Of a stretch of 64,000 nucleotides of DNA, positions 36,416-44,874 are shown piece by piece. A model generated the notes under the pieces. It did no database searches and had not been told where the DNA came from. It saw nothing but the letters and a program-made list of their open reading frames with translations. Where the stretch lies: positions 914,667-978,666 of the forward strand of contig NZ_JAHKPV010000021.1 of the NCBI RefSeq assembly GCF_018860765.1. Reading direction: 5' to 3'. Origin of the DNA: Marinobacter salexigens. Lineage in GTDB: Bacteria > Pseudomonadota > Gammaproteobacteria > Pseudomonadales > Oleiphilaceae. Positions within the stretch are counted from its first letter, which is position 1; every line of letters begins with the position of its first letter. Position numbers and translations under genes: made by a program.

Positions 36416-37489
36416 ATGAGTTCGCCTGATACTACCGCCCACAACTGGTTGCTTGAAGTAAACAACCTAACCTGCGGCTATGGCGGCGACGCCGTTGTAA
36501 AAGATGTTAATTTTGCGCTCAGCCACGGAGATATCGGTTGCCTGCTGGGGCCTAGCGGGTGTGGCAAAAGTACCATTTTGCGGGCTTTGGCGGGCTTTCT
36601 TCCGCTGACCGGCGGCGAGATACGCTTGCAGTCTCAACCCATCAGCTTGCCCGGCCGCACTCTGGCACCTGAAAAACGCCGCATCGGCATGGTTTTTCAG
36701 GACTACGCGTTGTTTCCGCACCTGAGCATTGTCGACAACGTTGGCTTCGGTTTACGCGGGCTCGACAAGGCCGATAAGCGGCACAAGGTTATGGAGTTAC
36801 TGCACGTCGTTCACCTACAGGATCTGGCCGACAACTATCCCCATGAGCTTTCAGGTGGCCAGCAGCAGCGGGTTGCATTAGCTCGTGCACTGGCCCCGGA
36901 ACCAACACTCATTTTGCTTGATGAGCCCTTTTCCAATCTGGACACTGATCTGCGTCGTAGGCTCAGCCTCGACGTTCGCGAGATTCTGAAAACCCTAGGC
37001 ATCAGTGCCATTCTGGTCACTCATGACCAGCAAGAAGCTTTTGCCATGTGTGATCAGGTGGCAGTGCTTCAGAATGGGAGAATACAACAATGGGATGTGC
37101 CTTATAACCTGTACCACGAACCCGTAAACCGTTTTGTGGCAAGCTTTGTGGGGCAAGGCGGGTTTATCCCCGGCAAAACCGTTGGGCCGGACATCATAGA
37201 ATCCGAGCTTGGCATCATCCACGGCAACCGAGCCTACAAATGGCCTTCCGGCACTCTGGTGGATGTACTTATCCGCCCCGATGACATTGTCTATGATGAG
37301 GCCTCCGACTTGCGCCCGAAAGTTGTCGAGAAGACCTTCGCGGGCACCTCAACGCTTTATCGCTTCCGGTGCTCTGAAGATACAGAATTTGAAGCGCTGT
37401 TCAGAAGCCATTTAGACTTCCATCTGGGCGAGACAGTTCCTGTGCGGGTAGAAGCCGACCACCTTATAGCTTTCGAGCGCAATAGCTGA
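36416..37489 (+). CDS. ABC transporter ATP-binding protein (FbpC/PotA type)
   Basis: A 357-residue ATPase of the CUT/iron/polyamine subfamily. Walker A is GPSGCGKST (45-53), the signature LSGGQQQRVALARAL begins at 145 and Walker B is LILLDEP with Glu170; a C-terminal TOBE-like region (about 270-357; VDVLIRPDDIVYDE) follows. The substrate is not set by the ATPase, and no permease or binding protein lies next to it. Iron(III), thiamine, spermidine or molybdate-type importers are all possible. The frame is open 27 codons upstream, but that would overlap argF. Confidence 0.85.
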   Translation: MSSPDTTAHNWLLEVNNLTCGYGGDAVVKDVNFALSHGDIGCLLGPSGCGKSTILRALAGFLPLTGGEIRLQSQPISLPGRTLAPEKRRIGMVFQDYALFPHLSIVDNVGFGLRGLDKADKRHKVMELLHVVHLQDLADNYPHELSGGQQQRVALARALAPEPTLILLDEPFSNLDTDLRRRLSLDVREILKTLGISAILVTHDQQEAFAMCDQVAVLQNGRIQQWDVPYNLYHEPVNRFVASFVGQGGFIPGKTVGPDIIESELGIIHGNRAYKWPSGTLVDVLIRPDDIVYDEASDLRPKVVEKTFAGTSTLYRFRCSEDTEFEALFRSHLDFHLGETVPVRVEADHLIAFERNS

Positions 37490-37532
37490 TCAGTAGAAAA
37501 TACAGAAATGCATGCAAGGATGCTAAAAAAGA

Positions 37533-37562
37533 AATAAAAAAAAGGGCCGGAAAACCGACCCT
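37533..37562 (-). terminator. Rho-independent terminator after the sensor kinase
   Basis: On the minus strand AGGGTCGG and CCGGCCCT (37543-37562 with a TTTT loop) form a stem with one imperfect pair, followed by eight Ts (37533-37543 on the plus strand as A's). It lies downstream of the kinase gene ending at 37722 and upstream of nothing else on that strand. Confidence 0.7.
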
Positions 37563-37721
37563 CAAATGACGAATGAAACAAGGAAAGTTCGTAAGAACCA
37601 CAACCTCAAAAGTCATCCCTTACGTCTACAAGTATTGAGGTTACCAGCAATACGTTCAGTAGCACTTGTGTATTCGCTTTGTTACATCAGGTTAATGCCC
37701 AAGACCTGCATCACAACCTTT

Positions 37722-39290
37722 CTATAGCTCTGGCTCCATTGGTTTTTTGCGGGGCCAGACCAAACTGAAGCGTGCACCACCAAGGCTGTCACTTCGGCTC
37801 ACAAACGCCTGCCCGTTATGCCAGTATAGAATTCTTCGCACGATGGATAGACCAAGCCCGTATCCACCTGAGGTACGGGTTCGACTGTCATCAAGTCGAG
37901 CGAAGGCAGTGAAAACCTTCTCCCACTCATCTTCGGGGATACCCGGGCCATCGTCCTCGACATCGACCCGGCAATGATCTTCGTCGATACTGCAACGAAC
38001 AAGCACCTTGCCCGAAGCATAGCGCCCTGCATTACCCACAAGGTTCTGTATTGCGCGATGAATATAACGCGGCTCAACATCGGCCATGGCTAATTGCTCG
38101 GAAGCCTCATCAATTTCGCCTACGATGCTAAGAGCTGGGCGCACAAGCTGCTGCTCGGTTACTACCTGCCTAACAATGTCGGTTACGGACGCTTCGTCGA
38201 GAGAAAACACAGGGCCACCCTGTTCGAGGCGCGCATAGGTCAGGATTTCATCAATGAGCTCATCCAACTCCTGAATATCGCCGTCAATGCCGTCAAGCTG
38301 CTTCTGGAGGGCTTCTTGACCCTGACAGTCCTCTATCATCTGCACGCCAAAGCGTATGCGCGCAACCGGCGTTCGTAATTCGTGGGACACCGCATGAATC
38401 ATTTCACGCTGAACGTCTACAAGGCGCTGTATATGCTCCGCCATACCATTGAACGCGGCAGCTAGCCGGGAGACAATACTGCCCTCACCAGATTCCACAC
38501 GAGCACTCATCTCCCCCCGGGCAATACGCACGGCCACGGACTCTACTTTACGCAGGTTGCTATCCAGACCCCGTAGCACAAAAAACAAAGCCAACGCCAA
38601 CACGCTTCCAGAGACCACCAACAGCAACAAGATGACCGGCCATGCCCAGAGATTGAACGGTGCGGGCAAAGAAACAAGAACGAGCTCGCCATCTGCCAAC
38701 TGCAAAAGCACCCGCGCTACTTGGTTGTCGTAGTAAAAAGCCGAGCCTTGGCGGTACACTCGTTCGAGAACCTCATCATCAGGCAAGGCTGCGGGGCTCT
38801 GCACTCTCCGAACACGCGCCTTCAAACTTCCTGAAAGCCGCTCAATAGCTTCCTCACGCTCCTCTAAACCGACAGAATCAAGATGAACCCGCATTACCTG
38901 GGCAGACACGATGGCTATATCGCGATAGGGCTGGGAAGCTCTAAGTTGCAATGCCTCGCCATGAAATCCGCTCACCAAAAACCGATAACCCAGACTGCCT
39001 TCAACCGCAACAATCTGACCATACCCCAAGCGTTCTCGAATCACTGGTGAAAGTGATGGATCCCCTGCGTCTACAACCTGAAACCCATACTCAGGAGGCA
39101 GCCAGTGATACTGTTGCTCAGGGGCCGGCGAAGACGCGAGCCAGCGCATCAACGGCTCGGCAAAGCGTTCATGCCAGAACTGTGAACGTACGGAGTTTAT
39201 GCCGACAAACAAGACGATACAGAGGAGTATTACCAGTGCAGTGAGGCCAGCAAGGCGGGCATATAATTTGAGAAAAAAGTTCAGGGGCAT
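37722..39290 (-). CDS. Sensor histidine kinase (RstB-like)
   Basis: A 522-residue membrane kinase. It has two transmembrane helices (about 10-32 and 215-240), a periplasmic domain between them, a HAMP domain (about 240-290) and a HisKA domain with the phosphorylated His303 (HAVSHELRTPVARIRFG); the HATPase ends the protein with GYGLGLSIVRRI. It resembles RstB of enterobacteria, with similar length and the same order RR then kinase. The start ATG at 39290 has an AGGG nine bases upstream; a GTG at 39308 is possible. The signal is unknown. It lies 64 bp after its response regulator. Confidence 0.88.
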   Translation of the reverse strand: MPLNFFLKLYARLAGLTALVILLCIVLFVGINSVRSQFWHERFAEPLMRWLASSPAPEQQYHWLPPEYGFQVVDAGDPSLSPVIRERLGYGQIVAVEGSLGYRFLVSGFHGEALQLRASQPYRDIAIVSAQVMRVHLDSVGLEEREEAIERLSGSLKARVRRVQSPAALPDDEVLERVYRQGSAFYYDNQVARVLLQLADGELVLVSLPAPFNLWAWPVILLLLVVSGSVLALALFFVLRGLDSNLRKVESVAVRIARGEMSARVESGEGSIVSRLAAAFNGMAEHIQRLVDVQREMIHAVSHELRTPVARIRFGVQMIEDCQGQEALQKQLDGIDGDIQELDELIDEILTYARLEQGGPVFSLDEASVTDIVRQVVTEQQLVRPALSIVGEIDEASEQLAMADVEPRYIHRAIQNLVGNAGRYASGKVLVRCSIDEDHCRVDVEDDGPGIPEDEWEKVFTAFARLDDSRTRTSGGYGLGLSIVRRILYWHNGQAFVSRSDSLGGARFSLVWPRKKPMEPEL

Positions 39291-39354
39291 GTCGGAGAAC
39301 CCTGGCACGGAAGCATCGGCCGAGACAACCGTACCGACGCAAAAGACTGAATCT

Positions 39355-40095
39355 TCAGACTTCCTTCACAAACAGGTAGCCTTTGCTTCGGACGGTCTTA
39401 ATCCTGCGAGGATGAACAGGGTCATCGCCAATTTTGGGGCGAATCCGGGACACTCGAACATCAATCGATCTATCCTGACCATCGTACTCAATACCCCGCA
39501 AGGCGGTGAAGATCTCCTCCCGGCTCAACACTCGACCAGCATTACTGGACAGCAGCCAAAGCAGATCGAATTCGGCACTGGTCAAATCTATGCTATCTTC
39601 GCCAAGCCAAGCCTCGCGCATAGCGCGATCCACAATCAGATCGTTGAACTGAAGACGTGAAGGCTCTTCGCCGCTCACTTCTTCTGCACTATTTTTTTGC
39701 GCATTTTCCGTAACGCGTCGCAACATGGCGCGTATTCTGGCCAGTAACACGCGGGGCTTAACGGGCTTGCTGATGTAATCATCCGCTCCCATCTCAAGGC
39801 CAAGCACCTGATCCAGATCGTCAGTACGTGCAGTGAGCATGATGATAGGGCCAGAATAAAACGGCCTCACACGACGACAAATAGAAAGACCGTCTTCACC
39901 GGGCAACATCAAATCAAGTACGACAAGATCTGGTTGCTCGTTGCGGATTCGCTCCACAGCAGGGCTTCCATGGGTTTCTAGTGAAACGGTCAGGCCGTTG
40001 CTTTCTAGGTATTCACGGGTCAGCTCAGCCAACCGCTCGTCATCTTCGACAATAAGAATTCGCCAACTTTCGTTTGTCTGTTCCACGGGATCCAT
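39355..40095 (-). CDS. OmpR-family response regulator (RstA-like)
   Basis: A 246-residue two-component regulator: receiver domain with phospho-acceptor Asp61 (VVLDLMLPGEDG) and Lys in TSKPVKPRV-type context (ISKPVKP), then a C-terminal winged helix DNA-binding domain (about 145-246; LTSAEFDLLWLLSSNAGRVLSREEI, DVRVSRIRPKIGDD). It is transcribed before the RstB-like kinase. Upstream (40156-40213) an inverted GGTTACA pair and a direct TATACATG pair may be operator sites. Confidence 0.92.
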   Translation of the reverse strand: MDPVEQTNESWRILIVEDDERLAELTREYLESNGLTVSLETHGSPAVERIRNEQPDLVVLDLMLPGEDGLSICRRVRPFYSGPIIMLTARTDDLDQVLGLEMGADDYISKPVKPRVLLARIRAMLRRVTENAQKNSAEEVSGEEPSRLQFNDLIVDRAMREAWLGEDSIDLTSAEFDLLWLLSSNAGRVLSREEIFTALRGIEYDGQDRSIDVRVSRIRPKIGDDPVHPRRIKTVRSKGYLFVKEV

Positions 40096-40155
40096 CTCTG
40101 ATTTTATTTTTCCGGGTTCAGTTTTTGCCTGTAACCAACGGCGCAGGCAACCTGA

Positions 40156-40213
40156 TGTAACCGTAATTATACATGCTATTCAGAAATATACATGGAACTA
40201 CACTGCGGTTACA
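40156..40213. promoter_or_regulatory. Inverted GGTTACA pair upstream of the RstA-like regulator
   Basis: TGTAACCG (40156-40163) and CGGTTACA (40206-40213) are perfect 8-base inverted copies. Between them TATACATG occurs twice (40168-40175 and 40187-40194), 19 bases apart. The segment lies about 60 bases before the response regulator start and is AT-rich. GTTACA and TACAT are also parts of the RstA box known from E. coli, but the arrangement here differs. Confidence 0.4.
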
Positions 40214-40262
40214 CCCAATTACAAACGTTAAACTCTAGACGCTGCGCCCTAAAAACGCCAAC

Positions 40263-40736
40263 TCACTCGAAAAGTGGTCGGCCCTGAGCAATTTCATCGT
40301 CAGTTGCTGCGCGGCGCTCAATGATTTCCAAATCGAAATACAGAGTGAAGCCTGCAAGCGGGTGATTTGCGTCAATTCTAATAAGATTGCCGTCGATTCC
40401 CATAACCTGAACAATTTGGGCATTATCGCCGGTATTGGTTTGAAACTTCATACCGACGCGCAGGTTTTCTACCCCCTCAAACATCGAGCGAGGCACCTTG
40501 CGGACCAAATCCTCCCTGTGCTCACCATAAGCCATGGACGGAGGCACAGTAACCTCCAAACAATCCCCCGCGTTGCGGTCTTTCACGGCCTCCTGAATAC
40601 CTTTGATGACATCGGAGCTGCCATACAAAAAATGCAGAGGCTCACCGCCCTCGGATGTGTCAACCAACTCGCCGAGCTTATTTTTTAAAACGTAGTGAAC
40701 CGTAAAAACGTCAGGTTTTTCTTGAGAAGCTTGCAT
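40263..40736 (-). CDS. FKBP-type peptidyl-prolyl isomerase (SlyD/FkpB-like)
   Basis: A 157-residue cytoplasmic isomerase. The FKBP core (residues about 8-75 and 130-150: FTVHYVLKNKLGELVDTSEGGEPLHFLYGSSDVIKGIQEAV) carries the insert-in-flap domain (about 75-125) typical of SlyD and FkpB, with motif LTVPPSMAYGEH-like (EVTVPPSMAYGEH). The histidine-rich metal-binding tail of SlyD is missing. Its ATG overlaps the stop of the acetyl-CoA hydrolase gene by one base (TGATG type), so translation may be coupled. Confidence 0.9.
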   Translation of the reverse strand: MQASQEKPDVFTVHYVLKNKLGELVDTSEGGEPLHFLYGSSDVIKGIQEAVKDRNAGDCLEVTVPPSMAYGEHREDLVRKVPRSMFEGVENLRVGMKFQTNTGDNAQIVQVMGIDGNLIRIDANHPLAGFTLYFDLEIIERRAATDDEIAQGRPLFE

Positions 40737-42946
40737 CAGGCTTTTGAACTTCCTGTGTCTGATGGATTTTCAGTAAGTTGCAAGCCATGGATCACAAGAC
40801 GTTGATCCAGCTTTTCACGCAGACCCGAGGGTTGATGCAACCCCATTCGCTGCAATAGTTCAGCATAACGCCCTTGCTCATCTTTGGCTTGAACAGCTTG
40901 CAATAGAGTCGATATTTTACCACGACTGGTCGCCGTTTCCGCCTTTAGCCTTTTTAACGCTTTACCCAATTTCAGCTCTTGATCGGTAAAATCCCGGCCA
41001 AAAGGAAACACGGGGAACCAGTCTTTATCGCCAGCACCAGCAAACGCCTTAGCGATAGCGTCCGGCGTATTGTTCAGCCAACTGGCTGGTAACTGGAAGT
41101 TCTTGTCGACCTTACCGGCTTTCTGCGCCTTTTCGAGCAGATCCGGCTGAAAGCGCGAATCAGCGATGCGTATCAGGCGCAGGTAGACTTGCTCATCCGA
41201 CTGACCGCGTAGATCAGCAATACCATATTCGGTAATGACCACATCCCGCAGGTGGCGGGGAATCGTGCAGTGGCCGTAATTGAACACAATGTTTGACACC
41301 GCCTTGCCCCCGGTATTTCGGCAACTGCGCAGAGCAATAATTGAACGGGCGCCCGGCAACTCGTGGGCCATGGAGACAAAATTATACTGGCCGCCCACAC
41401 CGCTGATTACCCGGCCATCTTCAAGCCCGTCAGACACCGCAGCGCCGCTGAGCGTGTACATTATGGCCGTATTGATAAACCGGCTATGTATCCGTTGGGC
41501 CGCTTTGAGCCTTTGATTACCCAGCCGGTGGTCGTAGAGGTGATTTATATAGTTAACGCTGGTCATGCAAATTCGGTTACGTTCCTCATCGGAAAGCTCC
41601 CGCAAGGACTGGTAGAATTTCTGCGGGCCCACATAGAAACCGCCGTGCATGGCAACGCCACCAATGAGCCGCTCGCCAAGAGCCAGAGTTTCTATCGCCC
41701 CTCTCGCCTCTGCATCATCGAGATCAGTGTTTAGCGAATGATCGCCTATCTTTAATCTACCACCCTTGAACTCGACTGTTTCACGGAGAATGCCATATCG
41801 CCGCAGCCAAGCGACATCGCGCGACCGCATGGGTGAGTCAATCAATCCCTCCCGGCGCAGAACATCAAGGGTAGCCAAGGAAATCTTCTCACCAATCGCA
41901 CCGTTGTTGATGAGAATTTGCAGGTCGGCATGGTCATAGACCTCACGCCGGATAACACCTGCTTCCATCAGATAAAGAAAACCGTCGACCATCATCTCGC
42001 TACAACCATAAAGGCCTTTTTCAAACGGCCCGGTACCACCTTCTTTTTCCGCCAGAGGGAAGTTCTCGGCAACGTTCAAATAGTCGAAAACCGCCCGCCA
42101 AGCTTCGTTGTTTTTGTGACGCAGAATAGCACTGTGTACAAGGGCCGCCCCAAGAGAACCTATGCCTACTTGCAGGGTGCCACCGTCCTTCAACAAGGTG
42201 CTGGCATAAAAGCCGATCAGATGATCTGCCGCACTGATAGCCATCTGAGGCGCAGAAAACAGCGGGTACTCAGAGGCTTGGTGCTCAAAAACCATATCAA
42301 ATTCGTCTTCGGCAACCGCGGCATCGCGTCCGAACCAAGGTAACTGGCGATTGATTTCGCCCACCACAGCCACGGGGCTCCCTGCCGCTTCCCGCTCCCT
42401 CAGCATTGGCAGCAAATCTAAACTCAGATCGGGGTTGCAGCTCAGGCTTACCATACCCGGTGCATCATGCAGATCGCCCGGCGCTACGATTTGCGCCACC
42501 ACGTTAACTCCCAAATCCATAAGATCACGTGCGGCATGGGTATAGTTAGTGGAAACATAGTGGCGCTGCTGACTGCGATTATTGAGATAACTACCAGCCT
42601 TAAAGAAAAACTCCGACACTTGCACGTTGTGGGGCAAGCAGTTATCGCTTACATCTCGGGCATATTGCAGTTCCGGAATCCCACCATAAAGGCGTTCCGC
42701 AAAGGGGCCCATAAAGCGCCTTTCTAAAGAAGAACTTCCTACAGGTGCCAATAATGAGAGGGCAGTAAAAATGTGCAGTTTTATTTCGGGATCGTCCTTT
42801 GCCCGCTGATAAAGCGCATTCACTAGGCGAACCGGCTTTCCCAATCCCAGAGGCAAGCCTAAGTTTATGTTTTTACCGACCCGGCGGATGACTTCATCCA
42901 CGCAACGCTCTGTGCTGTTCACGCGCTGTCTGCTGTTTACCGCCAT
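40736..42946 (-). CDS. Acetyl-CoA hydrolase/transferase family protein
   Basis: A 736-residue enzyme of the acetyl-CoA hydrolase/CoA-transferase family. The C-terminal domain carries the family stretches SGVGGQYNFVSMAHELPGARSIIALRS and VITEYGIADLRGQSD. The N-terminal half (about 1-400) contains the GIGSLGAALVHSAI segment of the glycine-rich type. The length exceeds the usual 430-550 residues of succinyl-CoA:acetate transferases. The exact CoA acceptor cannot be read from sequence. The start ATG at 42946 has AGGA eight bases upstream; the frame is open to 43021. Downstream it overlaps the FKBP gene by one base. Confidence 0.8.
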   Translation of the reverse strand: MAVNSRQRVNSTERCVDEVIRRVGKNINLGLPLGLGKPVRLVNALYQRAKDDPEIKLHIFTALSLLAPVGSSSLERRFMGPFAERLYGGIPELQYARDVSDNCLPHNVQVSEFFFKAGSYLNNRSQQRHYVSTNYTHAARDLMDLGVNVVAQIVAPGDLHDAPGMVSLSCNPDLSLDLLPMLREREAAGSPVAVVGEINRQLPWFGRDAAVAEDEFDMVFEHQASEYPLFSAPQMAISAADHLIGFYASTLLKDGGTLQVGIGSLGAALVHSAILRHKNNEAWRAVFDYLNVAENFPLAEKEGGTGPFEKGLYGCSEMMVDGFLYLMEAGVIRREVYDHADLQILINNGAIGEKISLATLDVLRREGLIDSPMRSRDVAWLRRYGILRETVEFKGGRLKIGDHSLNTDLDDAEARGAIETLALGERLIGGVAMHGGFYVGPQKFYQSLRELSDEERNRICMTSVNYINHLYDHRLGNQRLKAAQRIHSRFINTAIMYTLSGAAVSDGLEDGRVISGVGGQYNFVSMAHELPGARSIIALRSCRNTGGKAVSNIVFNYGHCTIPRHLRDVVITEYGIADLRGQSDEQVYLRLIRIADSRFQPDLLEKAQKAGKVDKNFQLPASWLNNTPDAIAKAFAGAGDKDWFPVFPFGRDFTDQELKLGKALKRLKAETATSRGKISTLLQAVQAKDEQGRYAELLQRMGLHQPSGLREKLDQRLVIHGLQLTENPSDTGSSKA

Positions 42947-43159
42947 ACAAAGATCCTCATTGATCATTCGATATGTGACTATCTGTAAAGGAATCATCAC
43001 ATGACAGATGTACTCAAACAATGCACCAGATCATGAATCCTGCGTTAAACCGAGGTATTGCCAGAAATAGACTTTACAGAGCGTACAGAAAGCAACTGAG
43101 AGCGAAAAGAGGGAGCAAATACAAAGAAAAGAAGAGCTAGGGTGTTGCAGACTAGAGAA

Positions 43160-43489
43160 TCAGAAATTCCACTTCAGGTTGAGGCAAGCGCCCTCATTTA
43201 ATAGTGCTATGCCGTGATCAGCCTGAGCCGGCTGGGAAGCATAATGCTTGCCGGTGCTGCCTGAACGCACCAGAGAGAGACTCAACAAACGAGATCCGAT
43301 TTCGGCGACGGCAATAGCATCTGAATCGTCTTCATCAATATCGCCCGAAACCCGCTGTTGGAGCTCGTAGACATCTTCAACGGTCATGGTTTCGTTTGTC
43401 GCCTTAAACGCCCGCTCGGACGCATCGGCGCGAACAACAAACGCGGCGACGTTGAGAACAAGCAATGCGACAAAAATGCGGATAATCAT
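43160..43489 (-). CDS. Small secreted protein of unknown function
   Basis: A 109-residue protein with a likely signal peptide (MIIRIFVALLVLNVAAFVVRADAS, hydrophobic about 4-18). The mature part is acidic in the middle (VSGDIDEDDSDAIAVAEIG) and holds one Cys (GACLNLKWNF) near the end. I do not recognise a family. It lies alone, between the acetyl-CoA hydrolase and tas genes, with about 200 bases of apparently empty sequence on each side. A real gene is supported by the signal peptide and the ATG at 43489, but no clear ribosome binding site helps. Confidence 0.55.
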   Translation of the reverse strand: MIIRIFVALLVLNVAAFVVRADASERAFKATNETMTVEDVYELQQRVSGDIDEDDSDAIAVAEIGSRLLSLSLVRSGSTGKHYASQPAQADHGIALLNEGACLNLKWNF

Positions 43490-43732
43490 GATACTTACAG
43501 CGACCTTTTAAACGGATTAGAAGTTTACTCATACCCTAGGCTAAAGTCTAACCCTTGAGCTGCAAAATAATGTGAAACGACGCGCAATGGCACTGTTTTT
43601 TGTCACGAGATCACAGCTTTTTTGTCAAAATATGATCGACTGAGTTTCTGAATGTAACTCACCTTTCACCAAACGCGGCCAATTCCTTTTGGCCTCAACA
43701 CCTTAGCGCTTATTAATAAAGCCTCCGCCTAA

Positions 43733-44770
43733 TCACGGGCAAGGATAGGTGAACTCTTGGTGAATGGCCTCAATAGCTTCCAAAGTATCTTGACTGAGAT
43801 TCACATTACTTGAGTCTAGGTTTTCGCGCAGCTGTTCCATATTGGTGGCGCCAATGATGTTGCTGGTCAGAAAACTGCGGCTATTTACGTAGGCCAGCGC
43901 CATCTGGGCCGGAGACAACCCTTTCAGCCAAGCGAGTTCCGCGTAAGCGCGAGTGGCGTCAGCTCCGCGCTCGTTGGTATAGCGGCTGAAACGTTCATAC
44001 AGCGTGAGGCGAGCCTTTTCTGGCCACTTTCCGCCCATATATTTACCCGACAGCATACCGAAGGCCAGCGGGGAATAAGCCAACAACCCCGTTTGCTCTC
44101 TATGGGCTATCTCTGCCATACCGGCTTCAAACGACCGATTTAAGAGGCTGTAAGGGTTCTGAATACTGGCAATGCGCGGCCAACCATTCTTTTCCGCCAA
44201 ACGTAAATACTCCATAGCGCCCCAAGGTGTTTCATTGGAGATCCCTATGTGCCTGATCTTCCCGGCTTGTACAAGTTCATTGAGCGCTTCCAGAGTTTCC
44301 TCGATCGGCGTGGACTTCTCTTTCGGGTCGTGATGGTAGCCAAGCTTACCGAAGAAGTTCGCGTTACGATCCGGCCAGTGCACTTGGTACAAATCAATGT
44401 AGTCAGTTTTCAAGCGCTTTAGGCTGGCGTCACAGGCTTCGATGATGTGATCACGGGTGAGGCGCGGACCACTCCGCAAATAGCCGAACCCATCTCCCGG
44501 CCCGGTGACCTTAGATGCAATCACCAAATCGTCACGGCGACCACGCTGTACCAGCCAGTTGCCCAAAAATGTCTCAGTCAGACCCTGAGTTTCAGCCCTT
44601 GGTGGTACGGGGTACATTTCTGCCGTGTCTATAAAGTTCACACCCACAGACGTGGCGTAATCCAACTGTTCAAAAGCTTCCTGCTCAGTATTCTGCTCGC
44701 CCCAGGTCATGGTGCCAAGGCATATCAGGCTCACATCGATGTCTGAGCGACCTAGTTTTCGGGTTTGCAT
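43733..44770 (-). CDS. tas: NADP(H)-dependent aldo/keto reductase (Tas)
   Basis: An oxidoreductase of the aldo/keto reductase superfamily. The 345-residue product begins MQTRKLGRSDIDVSLICLGTMTWGEQNTE, close to E. coli Tas (346). The active-site tetrad is suggested by NFIDTAEMYP (Asp, Tyr), VIASKVTG (Lys) and LYQVHWPDR (His). The start ATG at 44770 has GGAGG five bases upstream; the frame is open to 44893 but that part overlaps the divergent glycosyltransferase gene. The natural substrate of Tas is not known. Confidence 0.93.
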   Translation of the reverse strand: MQTRKLGRSDIDVSLICLGTMTWGEQNTEQEAFEQLDYATSVGVNFIDTAEMYPVPPRAETQGLTETFLGNWLVQRGRRDDLVIASKVTGPGDGFGYLRSGPRLTRDHIIEACDASLKRLKTDYIDLYQVHWPDRNANFFGKLGYHHDPKEKSTPIEETLEALNELVQAGKIRHIGISNETPWGAMEYLRLAEKNGWPRIASIQNPYSLLNRSFEAGMAEIAHREQTGLLAYSPLAFGMLSGKYMGGKWPEKARLTLYERFSRYTNERGADATRAYAELAWLKGLSPAQMALAYVNSRSFLTSNIIGATNMEQLRENLDSSNVNLSQDTLEAIEAIHQEFTYPCP

Positions 44771-44874
44771 AGCGCCTCCGCTTCGGGTTTTTGAATGCGT
44801 AAAGAGAATGTCATAAGAGTGTCTCGCGCCTGTCACCGGCCGCTCCCATAGTAGAAATATGTTAATAAAAAGCC

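Noticed and set aside
42947..43159. Purine-rich gap upstream of the acetyl-CoA hydrolase gene
   Set aside because: I see no frame, hairpin or strong promoter in it beyond the likely 5' region of the gene.
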